From the NCBI GenBank assembly GCA_947461805.1, contig CANHMJ010000088.1, positions 1-5,779 of the forward strand: a stretch of DNA of 5,779 nucleotides. Direction: 5' to 3'. This stretch comes from Burkholderiaceae bacterium. Its GTDB lineage: Bacteria > Pseudomonadota > Gammaproteobacteria > Burkholderiales > Burkholderiaceae. Positions within the stretch are counted from its first letter, which is position 1. The number at the start of each line of letters is the position of its first letter. Shown piece by piece: positions 1 through 5,740 of this stretch. The notes below the pieces were generated by a model. The model had not been told where the DNA came from. It worked only from the letters and a program-made list of their open reading frames with translations, and searched no databases. The position numbers and the translations under genes are program-made.

Positions 1-41
1 AGCCACCACTTTACAGGGTTCTTCTCCGTTAATAACCCCAT
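1..41 (-). CDS. Probable start of an unidentified minus-strand gene (5' fragment)
   Basis: Read on the minus strand, an ATG at 41-39 opens a frame that stays open to the window edge and encodes 13 residues, MGLLTEKNPVKWW. A good Shine-Dalgarno stretch (AAGGGG, positions 54-49) lies 7 nt upstream. The ATG is 24 nt past the stop codon of the ABC ATPase on the same strand, so the two are probably in one operon. The peptide has no signal-peptide character, so it does not look like the start of the missing periplasmic iron-binding protein. I do not recognise the family from 13 residues. The plus strand also has open frames here, but none with a start signal. That the gene exists is inferred from ribosome-binding site, spacing and strand. 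Confidence 0.45.
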   Translation of the reverse strand, partial: MGLLTEKNPVKWW

Positions 42-48
42 GCACAAG

Positions 49-54
49 CCCCTT
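49..54 (-). promoter_or_regulatory. Shine-Dalgarno sequence of the minus-strand gene starting at 41
   Basis: On the minus strand the bases read AAGGGG, followed by a 7-nt spacer and ATG. This is the main evidence that a gene starts at 41. It sits in the short gap after the ABC ATPase stop codon (68-66), as expected for a downstream operon gene. Confidence 0.45.
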
Positions 55-65
55 ATTGATTCGGC

Positions 66-1136
66 TTAGTCTGAAAAAGTAACGACGTGGTCTGCGCCTA
101 ATCGAATACCAATTTTCTCGCCAATGTGGTGGTCGTGGTGGCTGGGGACGTAGGCAAATACTTCTTGGCCTGAAGCGAGTTTTAAGGTGTATAAAAAATC
201 AGCACCCCGAAATGTTTTGCGAATTACTTCTGCTAAAAGTGGGCTGGCATCATCGTGCTGAATATCATCGGCACGCAGTAGCACATCCACTACTCTGCCA
301 ATCGGATCGTGGTGATCATTATCTAATTTGAGTTTGCCGAGTTCGATTTCAACCATAGCATTGTCTTGAATTGCGCCCTTTACAAACACCCCGCGACCAA
401 TAAAGTCCGCTACATAGCGGTTGACGGGTTGATGATACAAATCATAGGGTGTATCCCATTGCACTATGTTGCCGTTATTCATGACGCCGATGTGGTCAGA
501 GATAGCAAACGCCTCAAATTGGTCATGCGTCACCAAAAGAGCAGTCACTCCATTGTGTTTCAAGATGTCGCGCATTTCAGTAGCAAGGCGTTCCCGTAGG
601 TCGACATCCAAGCTCGAGAATGGCTCGTCTAGCAGAATTAAGTCTGGTTCTGGCGCCATTGCCCGAGCTAGAGCAACGCGTTGCTGTTGGCCACCGCTCA
701 GCTCGTGGGGGTAGGCTTGACTCTTGTTTGCCAACGCAACCTTGCCTAGCCAATTCATGGCAACGGCATGGCGCTGATTTGCGGGTAGGGCCCTAAGACC
801 GAACATCACGTTCTCGATCGCGGATAAGTGGGGAAACAGAGCGAAATCTTGAAAAACCATTCCGACTCGACGCTGGTTTGGAGGCAATTGCACCGTGGGA
901 GAGCTGACTACCTTGCCCTGCAACTTAATCTGACCACGTTGTATGGGCTCAAAACCACAAATAGCCCTTAAAACCGTAGACTTGCCGCAGCCCGATGGCC
1001 CCAATAGGCAGGCAATGCCACCACTCTCCAGTTCCAAGTTTAGGCCATGAACAATGCGCATCCAGCCTTTGCCGTCCGGTTTGGGATACGCAATTTCAAT
1101 TTCTTCAAGCGAAAGTAAGGGTTGTGACCGATTCAT
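66..1136 (-). CDS. ABC transporter ATP-binding protein, Fe(3+)/FbpC type
   Basis: Cytoplasmic ATPase subunit that powers an importer, most likely for ferric iron. At 356 aa it has the usual length for FbpC/PotA-like ATPases. All motifs are intact: A-loop Y17, Walker [10 protein letters not shown] (46-54), Q-loop Q96, signature LSGGQQQR (146-153), Walker B LILLDEP (166-172), D-loop SSLD (174-177) and switch His204. Residues from about 240 on form the C-terminal TOBE-like regulatory region of this subfamily. The segment between A-loop and Walker A (residues 18-30) is a little longer than usual. The ATG at 1136 is the only sensible start before an upstream in-frame stop at 1163-1161, yet its only SD-like bases (AGGG) directly touch the ATG. 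The permease gene lies back to back across 73 bp, and a downstream gene probably follows. Iron as substrate is inferred from the partner permease; related ATPases carry polyamines, thiamine or phosphonates. Confidence 0.88.
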   Translation of the reverse strand: MNRSQPLLSLEEIEIAYPKPDGKGWMRIVHGLNLELESGGIACLLGPSGCGKSTVLRAICGFEPIQRGQIKLQGKVVSSPTVQLPPNQRRVGMVFQDFALFPHLSAIENVMFGLRALPANQRHAVAMNWLGKVALANKSQAYPHELSGGQQQRVALARAMAPEPDLILLDEPFSSLDVDLRERLATEMRDILKHNGVTALLVTHDQFEAFAISDHIGVMNNGNIVQWDTPYDLYHQPVNRYVADFIGRGVFVKGAIQDNAMVEIELGKLKLDNDHHDPIGRVVDVLLRADDIQHDDASPLLAEVIRKTFRGADFLYTLKLASGQEVFAYVPSHHDHHIGEKIGIRLGADHVVTFSD

Positions 1137-1153
1137 CCCTATAATTTTCGCAT

Positions 1154-1163
1154 TAACCGGTTA
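1154..1163. repeat. Perfect 10-bp palindrome TAACCGGTTA, possible operator
   Basis: The bases TAACCGGTTA equal their own reverse complement; the symmetry does not extend to the flanking bases. It lies 17 bp from the ATPase start and 46 bp from the permease start, where a dimeric regulator could control both genes. The core ACCGG recurs at 1169-1173. That it is an operator is inferred from position and symmetry only; a 10-bp palindrome can occur by chance. Confidence 0.35.
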
Positions 1164-1164
1164 C

Positions 1165-1179
1165 ATTCACCGGATTCAC
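1165..1179. repeat. Short direct repeat ATTCAC-CGG-ATTCAC
   Basis: Two identical ATTCAC hexamers are separated by CGG, a 9-bp period, next to the palindrome at 1154-1163 in the same divergent gap. This could be a tandem half-site for a regulator, but the repeat is short and may be chance. Confidence 0.25.
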
Positions 1180-1209
1180 TGTAGTTAGCCTTTACGATCG
1201 CCCCCTGAA

Positions 1210-2802
1210 ATGAGTCGAATTGTTGTTCTGATCGCACTATTACTCTCCCTGCCCTTGCTTGGCTTGGGCGTTCCGTTTCTGTTTCCAGAGAGTATTCCGG
1301 GCGCTGCAGGCATGGAGGGCCAAGGAACCTTGGCGCACCTATGGGAATTTGTGCTCGGCGACTATTTAATATCCACGATTATTTTGCTGGTGGGCGTAGC
1401 GCTCGGCGTCTTTGTTTTGGGGGTGGGTAATGCCTGGTTAGTAGCCAATTACCAGTTCCCTGGTAAGCGTATTTTTGAGTGGTCGCTAATTTTGCCTTTA
1501 GCAGTGCCCACCTACGTCATGGCCTATTTGTTCGTCGATGTACTGGATTTTTCTGGTCCAATTCAAACGGGATTGCGGCAGGCTTTGGGGCTCGAGCGTT
1601 TGTGGTTCTTTCCGGACCCCAGATCCTTGGGCGGCGCTATTTGGGCTTTCTCATTCTGCCTTTTTCCTTACGTCTATTTGATTGCACGCACCGCATTTTT
1701 AGATCGCAGTGGGCGACTTGCTGAAGTCGCCGAAACCCTGGGCTACACTGGGTTTCAGGCTTTTTACAAATTGGTTCTACCTATGGCACGCCCTGCTATT
1801 TTTGCGGGCATGGCGCTCGCATTGATGGAAGTCTTGGCTGATTATGGTGCGGTATCGTATTTCGGCGTACAAACCTTTGCTACTGGAATTTTTCGGGCGT
1901 GGCTATCGTTTGGCGATCGCTTAGCTGCAGTACAGCTGTCGCTAGGCCTATTGGCTTTCGTGTTAATTATTTTTTATGTCGAGCAGCACAATCGGGCGCG
2001 CCTCCGTTACGCCACATCGAGCAATGTTCCACGAACAACGGCAGCTAAAAAACTAAGCGGTAAGAAAGCATTTTTTGCTTTTTCAATGTGTGGCGTTACC
2101 TTGCTGTGCTCATTTATATTGCCAGTGTTGGGCTTATTACAGTTGCAGTGGGAACAAGGTATTACGGTAGATGCAAGGTATACCGCTTGGCTTAGTAACT
2201 CCATTTGGCTAGCAAGCATGACTGCAATTATTTCAGTCGCTTGCGCACTATTTTTGGCTTACTTTGCAAGGGTCTCTAAGAGTGCGGCGATGCAGTGGGT
2301 GAATCGCTTGCTAGGCCTGGGGTACGCCTTACCCGGCGCAGTATTGGCCGTCGGAATCCTCTCTTTGCTTGGTCTGATCGAGTCGGCATGGATTATGTCG
2401 GCAACAGTATGGGTCTTAATTTACGCCTACCTAATTCGCTTTCTATCGTCTAGCCTACAAAGTGTCGAGACTGGTCTAGCACGGATTACGCCGGCAATGG
2501 ATGGCACAGCTGCCTTATTGGGGGCATCGCAATGGCAAACCATGATGCAAGTTCATTTGCCCTTGCTCAAGCGCAGTTTACTGACCGCCGGCCTCTTTGT
2601 TTTTGTGGATGTGATGAAAGAATTACCAGCGACCTTACTGTTGCGGCCATTTAACTTTGATACCTTGGCGGTAGCCACGTATCAATTAGCGGCAGACGAG
2701 CGTTTATCGGAGCTGGCTTTACCATCCCTCACCATTGTGTTGGCAGGCCTGATTCCAGTAATCGTGTTATCCCAGGCAATGTCAAAGCCACGCGCGTACT
2801 AG
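1210..2802 (+). CDS. Iron(III) ABC transporter permease, FbpB/AfuB type, double-length
   Basis: Inner-membrane channel subunit of a ferric-iron-type ABC importer. The 530-aa protein is the fused form with two homologous permease halves, about 12 hydrophobic segments in all (e.g. roughly 3-24, 53-75, 91-112, 142-162, 240-256, 288-312, 331-352, 367-390, 396-415, 503-522). Each half has an EAA-type loop that docks the ATPase: residues about 172-195 ([10 protein letters not shown], then LPMARP) and about 431-455 ([10 protein letters not shown], then LPLLKRS). The stretch [21 protein letters not shown] (99-119) is typical of iron permeases. The ATG at 1210 is the only start after the in-frame TAG at 1186-1188, but no Shine-Dalgarno precedes it. 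The ATPase gene is divergent next door, and no binding protein is in the window. The stop codon overlaps that of the convergent dehydrogenase by 4 bp. Iron specificity is by family resemblance. Confidence 0.88.
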   Translation: MSRIVVLIALLLSLPLLGLGVPFLFPESIPGAAGMEGQGTLAHLWEFVLGDYLISTIILLVGVALGVFVLGVGNAWLVANYQFPGKRIFEWSLILPLAVPTYVMAYLFVDVLDFSGPIQTGLRQALGLERLWFFPDPRSLGGAIWAFSFCLFPYVYLIARTAFLDRSGRLAEVAETLGYTGFQAFYKLVLPMARPAIFAGMALALMEVLADYGAVSYFGVQTFATGIFRAWLSFGDRLAAVQLSLGLLAFVLIIFYVEQHNRARLRYATSSNVPRTTAAKKLSGKKAFFAFSMCGVTLLCSFILPVLGLLQLQWEQGITVDARYTAWLSNSIWLASMTAIISVACALFLAYFARVSKSAAMQWVNRLLGLGYALPGAVLAVGILSLLGLIESAWIMSATVWVLIYAYLIRFLSSSLQSVETGLARITPAMDGTAALLGASQWQTMMQVHLPLLKRSLLTAGLFVFVDVMKELPATLLLRPFNFDTLAVATYQLAADERLSELALPSLTIVLAGLIPVIVLSQAMSKPRAY

Positions 2803-3560
2803 CCTCGACCAACATAAGGCATATTGGTTGCCATAATCGTCATGAATTGAATATTGCTTTCCAGTGGAAGCTGAGCCATATGCAGTACGGCTTGCCCAAC
2901 GTGGTCAACATCCATGCGTGGTTCTACTTTGATCGAGCCGTCGGCTTGCATAATTCCGGCGGCCATTCTCTCCGTCATTTCAGTAGCAGCATTGCCAATA
3001 TCGATTTGACCGCAAGCAATATTAAATGGGCGACCATCCAATGAGATGGATTTAGTTAAACCCGTAATCGCATGTTTTGTTGCGGTGTACGGTGCCGTCA
3101 TGGGGCGCGGCGCGTGAGCAGAAATCGAGCCATTGTTGATAATGCGGCCCCCTTGGGGGGTCTGCGCTTTCATCATACGGATAGCTTCTTGTGAGCACAA
3201 AAAGGCACCGCATAAATTACTGTTGACGGCATTCATCCACTGTTCGTAGCTAAGATCTTCCATCGGAATGGCCGGAGCGCCGGTACCCGCATTATTGAAG
3301 AGAACATCAATTCGTCCCCATTTCGCTTTTAAGGCGCTAAAGAGATTTTTAACTTCCTCTGGTTTTCCCACATCGCATGTAATAGCAAGGCAATTGCTAT
3401 CGTTGCCGCCAATGATCTGAATGGCACTTTGCAGGGCATCGAGGCGGCGTCCGGTCATGACTACCTTGTAGCCGCCACCGAGCAGGGCTTTTGCAGCGGC
3501 TCGGCCAATGCCGCTACCGGCACCGGTTACGAGGGCTACGCGTAGGGGAGATGTATTCAT
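2799..3560 (-). CDS. SDR-family NAD(P)-dependent oxidoreductase
   Basis: Cytoplasmic short-chain dehydrogenase/reductase, 253 aa, the usual length for a classical SDR. The Rossmann motif TGAGSGIG (12-19), an acidic CDV after strand 4 (62-64), NNAG (89-92), structural N115, catalytic S145 and the YxxxK pair Y158/K162 are all present, so it should be an active NAD(P)-dependent oxidoreductase. The basic pair R38-R39 after the second strand favours NADP(H) over NAD(H). The usual PGxxxT motif after the active site is replaced by CGQIDI (183-188), followed by GNAATEM. The substrate cannot be told from sequence. The ATG at 3560 is supported by AAGG 6 nt upstream. It is transcribed alone on this strand here, divergent from the TAXI gene and convergent with the permease, so the neighbours give little clue to its role. 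Confidence 0.9.
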   Translation of the reverse strand: MNTSPLRVALVTGAGSGIGRAAAKALLGGGYKVVMTGRRLDALQSAIQIIGGNDSNCLAITCDVGKPEEVKNLFSALKAKWGRIDVLFNNAGTGAPAIPMEDLSYEQWMNAVNSNLCGAFLCSQEAIRMMKAQTPQGGRIINNGSISAHAPRPMTAPYTATKHAITGLTKSISLDGRPFNIACGQIDIGNAATEMTERMAAGIMQADGSIKVEPRMDVDHVGQAVLHMAQLPLESNIQFMTIMATNMPYVGRG

Positions 3561-3566
3561 GGACTA

Positions 3567-3570
3567 CCTT
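3567..3570 (-). promoter_or_regulatory. Shine-Dalgarno of the SDR gene
   Basis: AAGG on the minus strand, 6 nt before the ATG at 3560. It fixes the start and is the clearest ribosome-binding site among the complete genes in this window. Confidence 0.6.
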
Positions 3571-3592
3571 CTGATTGGATGGGTTGGTAAAT

Positions 3593-3605
3593 CGCTATGG
3601 TAGCG
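3593..3605. repeat. Inverted repeat CGCTA-TGG-TAGCG, possible operator
   Basis: Two perfect 5-bp arms are separated by 3 bases. It lies 33 bp upstream of the SDR start and 57 bp upstream of the TAXI start. No T-run follows on either side, so it does not look like a terminator. A regulator-binding site for one or both genes is possible, inferred from symmetry and position. Confidence 0.3.
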
Positions 3606-3635
3606 TGAAAATATCCAGTAGCCTCTAGGGCAGGG

Positions 3636-3641
3636 CATAAT
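3636..3641 (+). promoter_or_regulatory. Possible -10 box (CATAAT) for the TAXI gene
   Basis: CATAAT matches the sigma-70 -10 consensus at five of six bases and would give a leader of about 15 nt before the ATG at 3663. No recognisable -35 box stands about 17 bp upstream, so this is only a candidate. Confidence 0.25.
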
Positions 3642-3662
3642 CCAAAAAAAACACCCATAATC

Positions 3663-4964
3663 ATGAACCGCATTCAAGGACTCCGTTACAACCCATTTGC
3701 CTTATTGGCATTATTGGTACTACTAATCGTATTTGTATTTGGCGTACTATGGACGCTCATTCCGGCTCCGCCTAAGTCGATTGCAATTGCCACTGGGCTT
3801 CAGGATGGCTTGTATTACCGCTTCGGCGAACGGCTGCAATCTTCTTTGAAAAAAGAAGGGGTTGAGCTTCAGGTGCTCAAGACTGGCGGTACGCAAGACA
3901 ACCTGGCTTTGTTGGCTGATCCCAAATCGGGTGTGGACTTGGCAATGATTCAGGGCGGCGTTGCGGACGTGTCCCAATACCCTTATTTTGTATCCATCGC
4001 TGGTATGTTCTATGAGCCAGTGTGGGTTTTTTATCGCGAGTCTAGTTTTAAGGGGGCTCCGGATGGACTGACTCTGCTTTCGCAATTAAAAGGGAAGCGA
4101 GTTTCGATTGGCAATCCGGGAAGCGGTACGAACTCGATTGCAAAATTGCTACTGGATGTGAGCGGAATCAAGACAGCCGATCTAGAAATGGAAGTATTGA
4201 CGCCGCAGGAGGGGGCCGTAAAATTGGCCGCTGGAAACCTGGACGCTGTTTTTGTGGTGGCGGCAGCCGAAGCACCATTACTCAATAGTTTTATAAATTT
4301 GCCCGGTGTCCAGCTGATGAATTTCGTACAGGCAGATGCCTATACCCGTGCCTTGCCTTTCTTGACCAAGGTTGAAGTACCGCGGGGGCTGCTGAGTATT
4401 GAGAGTGACCAGCCGCGGCTGAGTCGGCAAATGATTGCTGCTACCGCAACCCTAGTTAGCCGTGAAACCATTAGCCCAGCAATCGTCAGTCTGCTTCTAG
4501 AAAATACGCAAGATGTTTTGAAATCCTATTCCCGCCTGCAAAAGCCAGGTGAATTTCCTTCGATCAGTGGCCTCGATTTCCCATTGCAAATGGATTCGGA
4601 GATTTATTTGAAAGATGGCCCATCCTTTTTGCATCGCCATTTGCCTTTTTGGACAGCAGTTTGGGTCGGGCGCTTTGTGCGAGCAGTCATTCCGATCTTG
4701 GCTATCCTGATCCCCTTGATTGCCTATATTCCAGCGCTCCGCGATTTAAGTTTGCGCATCCGCTTGTCACGCATTTATGCCGAGCTAAAGGCAATAGAAG
4801 GGAGCGCTGCAGATCCTGCCTCTCGCGAGCAAAATAGGCAGGCGTTGGCAGAAATACAGGTCCGGGTTAATGCCATGAAGGTCTCTGCCCTTGAGTCTAA
4901 GGAGCATTACGACTTAAAGGGGCACGTTAATATGGTGCGAGAGCGACTAAAACACGATTCGTGA
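3663..4964 (+). CDS. TAXI-family TRAP transporter solute-binding protein, membrane-anchored at both ends
   Basis: Periplasmic receptor domain of the TAXI/NMT1-like type, which in TRAP transporters captures organic acids or similar solutes for a sodium- or proton-driven permease. Of 433 aa, residues 11-33 form an N-terminal membrane anchor with no signal-peptidase or lipobox pattern. Residues about 38-320 are the binding domain, beginning IAIATGLQDGLYYRFGERL and including SIGNPGSGTNS (148-158), typical of TAXI proteins. Residues about 335-357 form a second membrane segment. The last 75 residues are charged and probably helical, and should lie in the cytoplasm if the receptor domain is periplasmic. 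No TRAP permease gene is in the window. The ATG at 3663 lacks a Shine-Dalgarno, with an A-rich stretch upstream. The dioxygenase gene follows after 32 nt on the same strand, so an operon is likely. The ligand is unknown. Confidence 0.85.
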   Translation: MNRIQGLRYNPFALLALLVLLIVFVFGVLWTLIPAPPKSIAIATGLQDGLYYRFGERLQSSLKKEGVELQVLKTGGTQDNLALLADPKSGVDLAMIQGGVADVSQYPYFVSIAGMFYEPVWVFYRESSFKGAPDGLTLLSQLKGKRVSIGNPGSGTNSIAKLLLDVSGIKTADLEMEVLTPQEGAVKLAAGNLDAVFVVAAAEAPLLNSFINLPGVQLMNFVQADAYTRALPFLTKVEVPRGLLSIESDQPRLSRQMIAATATLVSRETISPAIVSLLLENTQDVLKSYSRLQKPGEFPSISGLDFPLQMDSEIYLKDGPSFLHRHLPFWTAVWVGRFVRAVIPILAILIPLIAYIPALRDLSLRIRLSRIYAELKAIEGSAADPASREQNRQALAEIQVRVNAMKVSALESKEHYDLKGHVNMVRERLKHDS

Positions 4965-4996
4965 CAGCAAATGCGTCGATGTCCTAAAATGAGTCG

Positions 4997-5740
4997 GTGA
5001 ATCTCTCTCCACCGTTAACGCCAACCCCAGAAATTGTTGCTGCGATCCAAAGCAATGGATTTGCGATCGCAGCCGCCGCGTCGGTTGCGGAGTTGGCTAA
5101 AGTAAGCGTCAGCGATTTGCTGGACTTGGGCGTGCATTGGCAGGATCTGCCACGCGATCCCTATTTAAAAGACGGTGGGCGTTATCGCTTTCGGCGACAC
5201 GCCAGTTATACGGTTAGCGGATCGGAACTGAAGATGGTTCCCCATCGCGCGCATTGGCAGTCGGTCGACTATAACGCCTTACACGGCGGAATTGAGCGTT
5301 GGTTTGAGCCGATTACACAAGCCCTAGCAAATGACGTGGGCTGGCAGTCTGTAATAAAAAATACCGCAGGACTTTTAAGTTCACTCAAGCCCGTCAAAAC
5401 CTGGTTTATAGAAGCACATCAATTTCGCATCGATACGAATGATGGTATTGGTAGACCTACTCCGGAAGGTGCCCACCGCGATGGCGTTGATTTTGTCGCC
5501 GTTTTTTTGATTGACCGTCATAACATCAAAGGCGGCGAGACCCGCATATTTGAAGTCAATACCTCCGCTGGTTTGCGTTTTACCTTAAGTGAGCCTTGGT
5601 CAGTCTTGTTAATGAATGATGAACGGATGATTCATGAAACAACGCCGATACAGCCAACCATGCCGCACGGCTATCGGGACACCTTAGTGCTGACCTTTCG
5701 GTCCAATGGGTTTCAGGATTCGCCCAATTCCAACCCGTAA
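4997..5740 (+). CDS. 2OG-Fe(II) dioxygenase, free amino-acid hydroxylase-like family
   Basis: Probable cytoplasmic 2-oxoglutarate- and Fe(II)-dependent oxygenase, 247 aa. The iron-binding triad is visible as H160-x-D162 (in GAHRDGVDF) and H213 (in MIHETTP), 50 residues apart. R227 or R235, near the end (YRDTLVLTFR), is the likely 2-oxoglutarate carboxylate ligand. This layout fits the bacterial 2OG-Fe_Oxy_2 family, some members of which hydroxylate free L-amino acids such as isoleucine; others have no known substrate. No signal peptide or membrane segment is seen. The start is GTG at 4997; an in-frame TAA at 4985-4987 excludes a longer form, and there is no clear Shine-Dalgarno. A three-codon frame (4989-5000) ends across the GTG. 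It lies 32 nt behind the TAXI gene, suggesting co-transcription, and ends with tandem in-frame TAA TAA. The family is fairly sure; the substrate is not. Confidence 0.82.
   Translation: MNLSPPLTPTPEIVAAIQSNGFAIAAAASVAELAKVSVSDLLDLGVHWQDLPRDPYLKDGGRYRFRRHASYTVSGSELKMVPHRAHWQSVDYNALHGGIERWFEPITQALANDVGWQSVIKNTAGLLSSLKPVKTWFIEAHQFRIDTNDGIGRPTPEGAHRDGVDFVAVFLIDRHNIKGGETRIFEVNTSAGLRFTLSEPWSVLLMNDERMIHETTPIQPTMPHGYRDTLVLTFRSNGFQDSPNSNP

Larger units (their letters stand above)
1137..1209. promoter_or_regulatory. Divergent promoter region between ABC ATPase and permease genes
   Basis: This 73-bp gap must hold the start signals for transcription of both the ATPase (leftward) and the permease (rightward), unless one is read from elsewhere. 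I find no convincing -35/-10 pair on either strand. It contains a perfect 10-bp palindrome (1154-1163) and a direct repeat (1165-1179), listed separately. I do not see a Fur box resembling the 19-bp consensus. Confidence 0.55.
3561..3662. promoter_or_regulatory. Divergent promoter region between SDR and TAXI genes
   Basis: This 102-bp gap separates two outward-facing genes and should hold both promoters. It contains the SDR ribosome-binding site, a 13-bp inverted repeat (3593-3605), a -10-like CATAAT (3636-3641) and a run of eight A (3644-3651) just before the TAXI gene. I cannot assign a confident -35 box on either strand. Confidence 0.5.

Noticed and set aside
366..714. Two overlapping plus-strand open frames inside the ABC ATPase gene
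   Set aside because: They lie opposite an ATPase with every motif intact, have no ribosome-binding site, and their peptides look like antisense read-through.
1137..1209. Fur box in the divergent iron-transporter promoter
   Set aside because: No stretch resembles the AT-rich GATAATGAT-type repeats; the symmetric element there is CG-centred.
1479..1724. 81-residue plus-strand frame inside the permease
   Set aside because: Alternative frame of a clear membrane protein; no start signal and no recognisable domain.
2007..2219. Minus-strand 70-residue frame opposite the permease linker
   Set aside because: Antisense shadow; no ribosome-binding site and composition unlike a small protein gene.
2847..3044. 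Plus-strand 65-residue frame opposite the SDR gene
   Set aside because: Antisense shadow of a well-supported dehydrogenase.
3644..3651. Run of eight A considered as a minus-strand terminator T-tract
   Set aside because: No stable hairpin precedes it on the minus strand, and no minus-strand gene ends there.
3747..4285. Two minus-strand frames (112 and 84 residues) opposite the TAXI gene
   Set aside because: Both oppose a recognisable receptor domain and carry no start signals or known motifs.
4649..4837. 62-residue plus-strand frame inside the TAXI gene's 3' part
   Set aside because: Out-of-frame shadow; the main frame here encodes the conserved second membrane segment.
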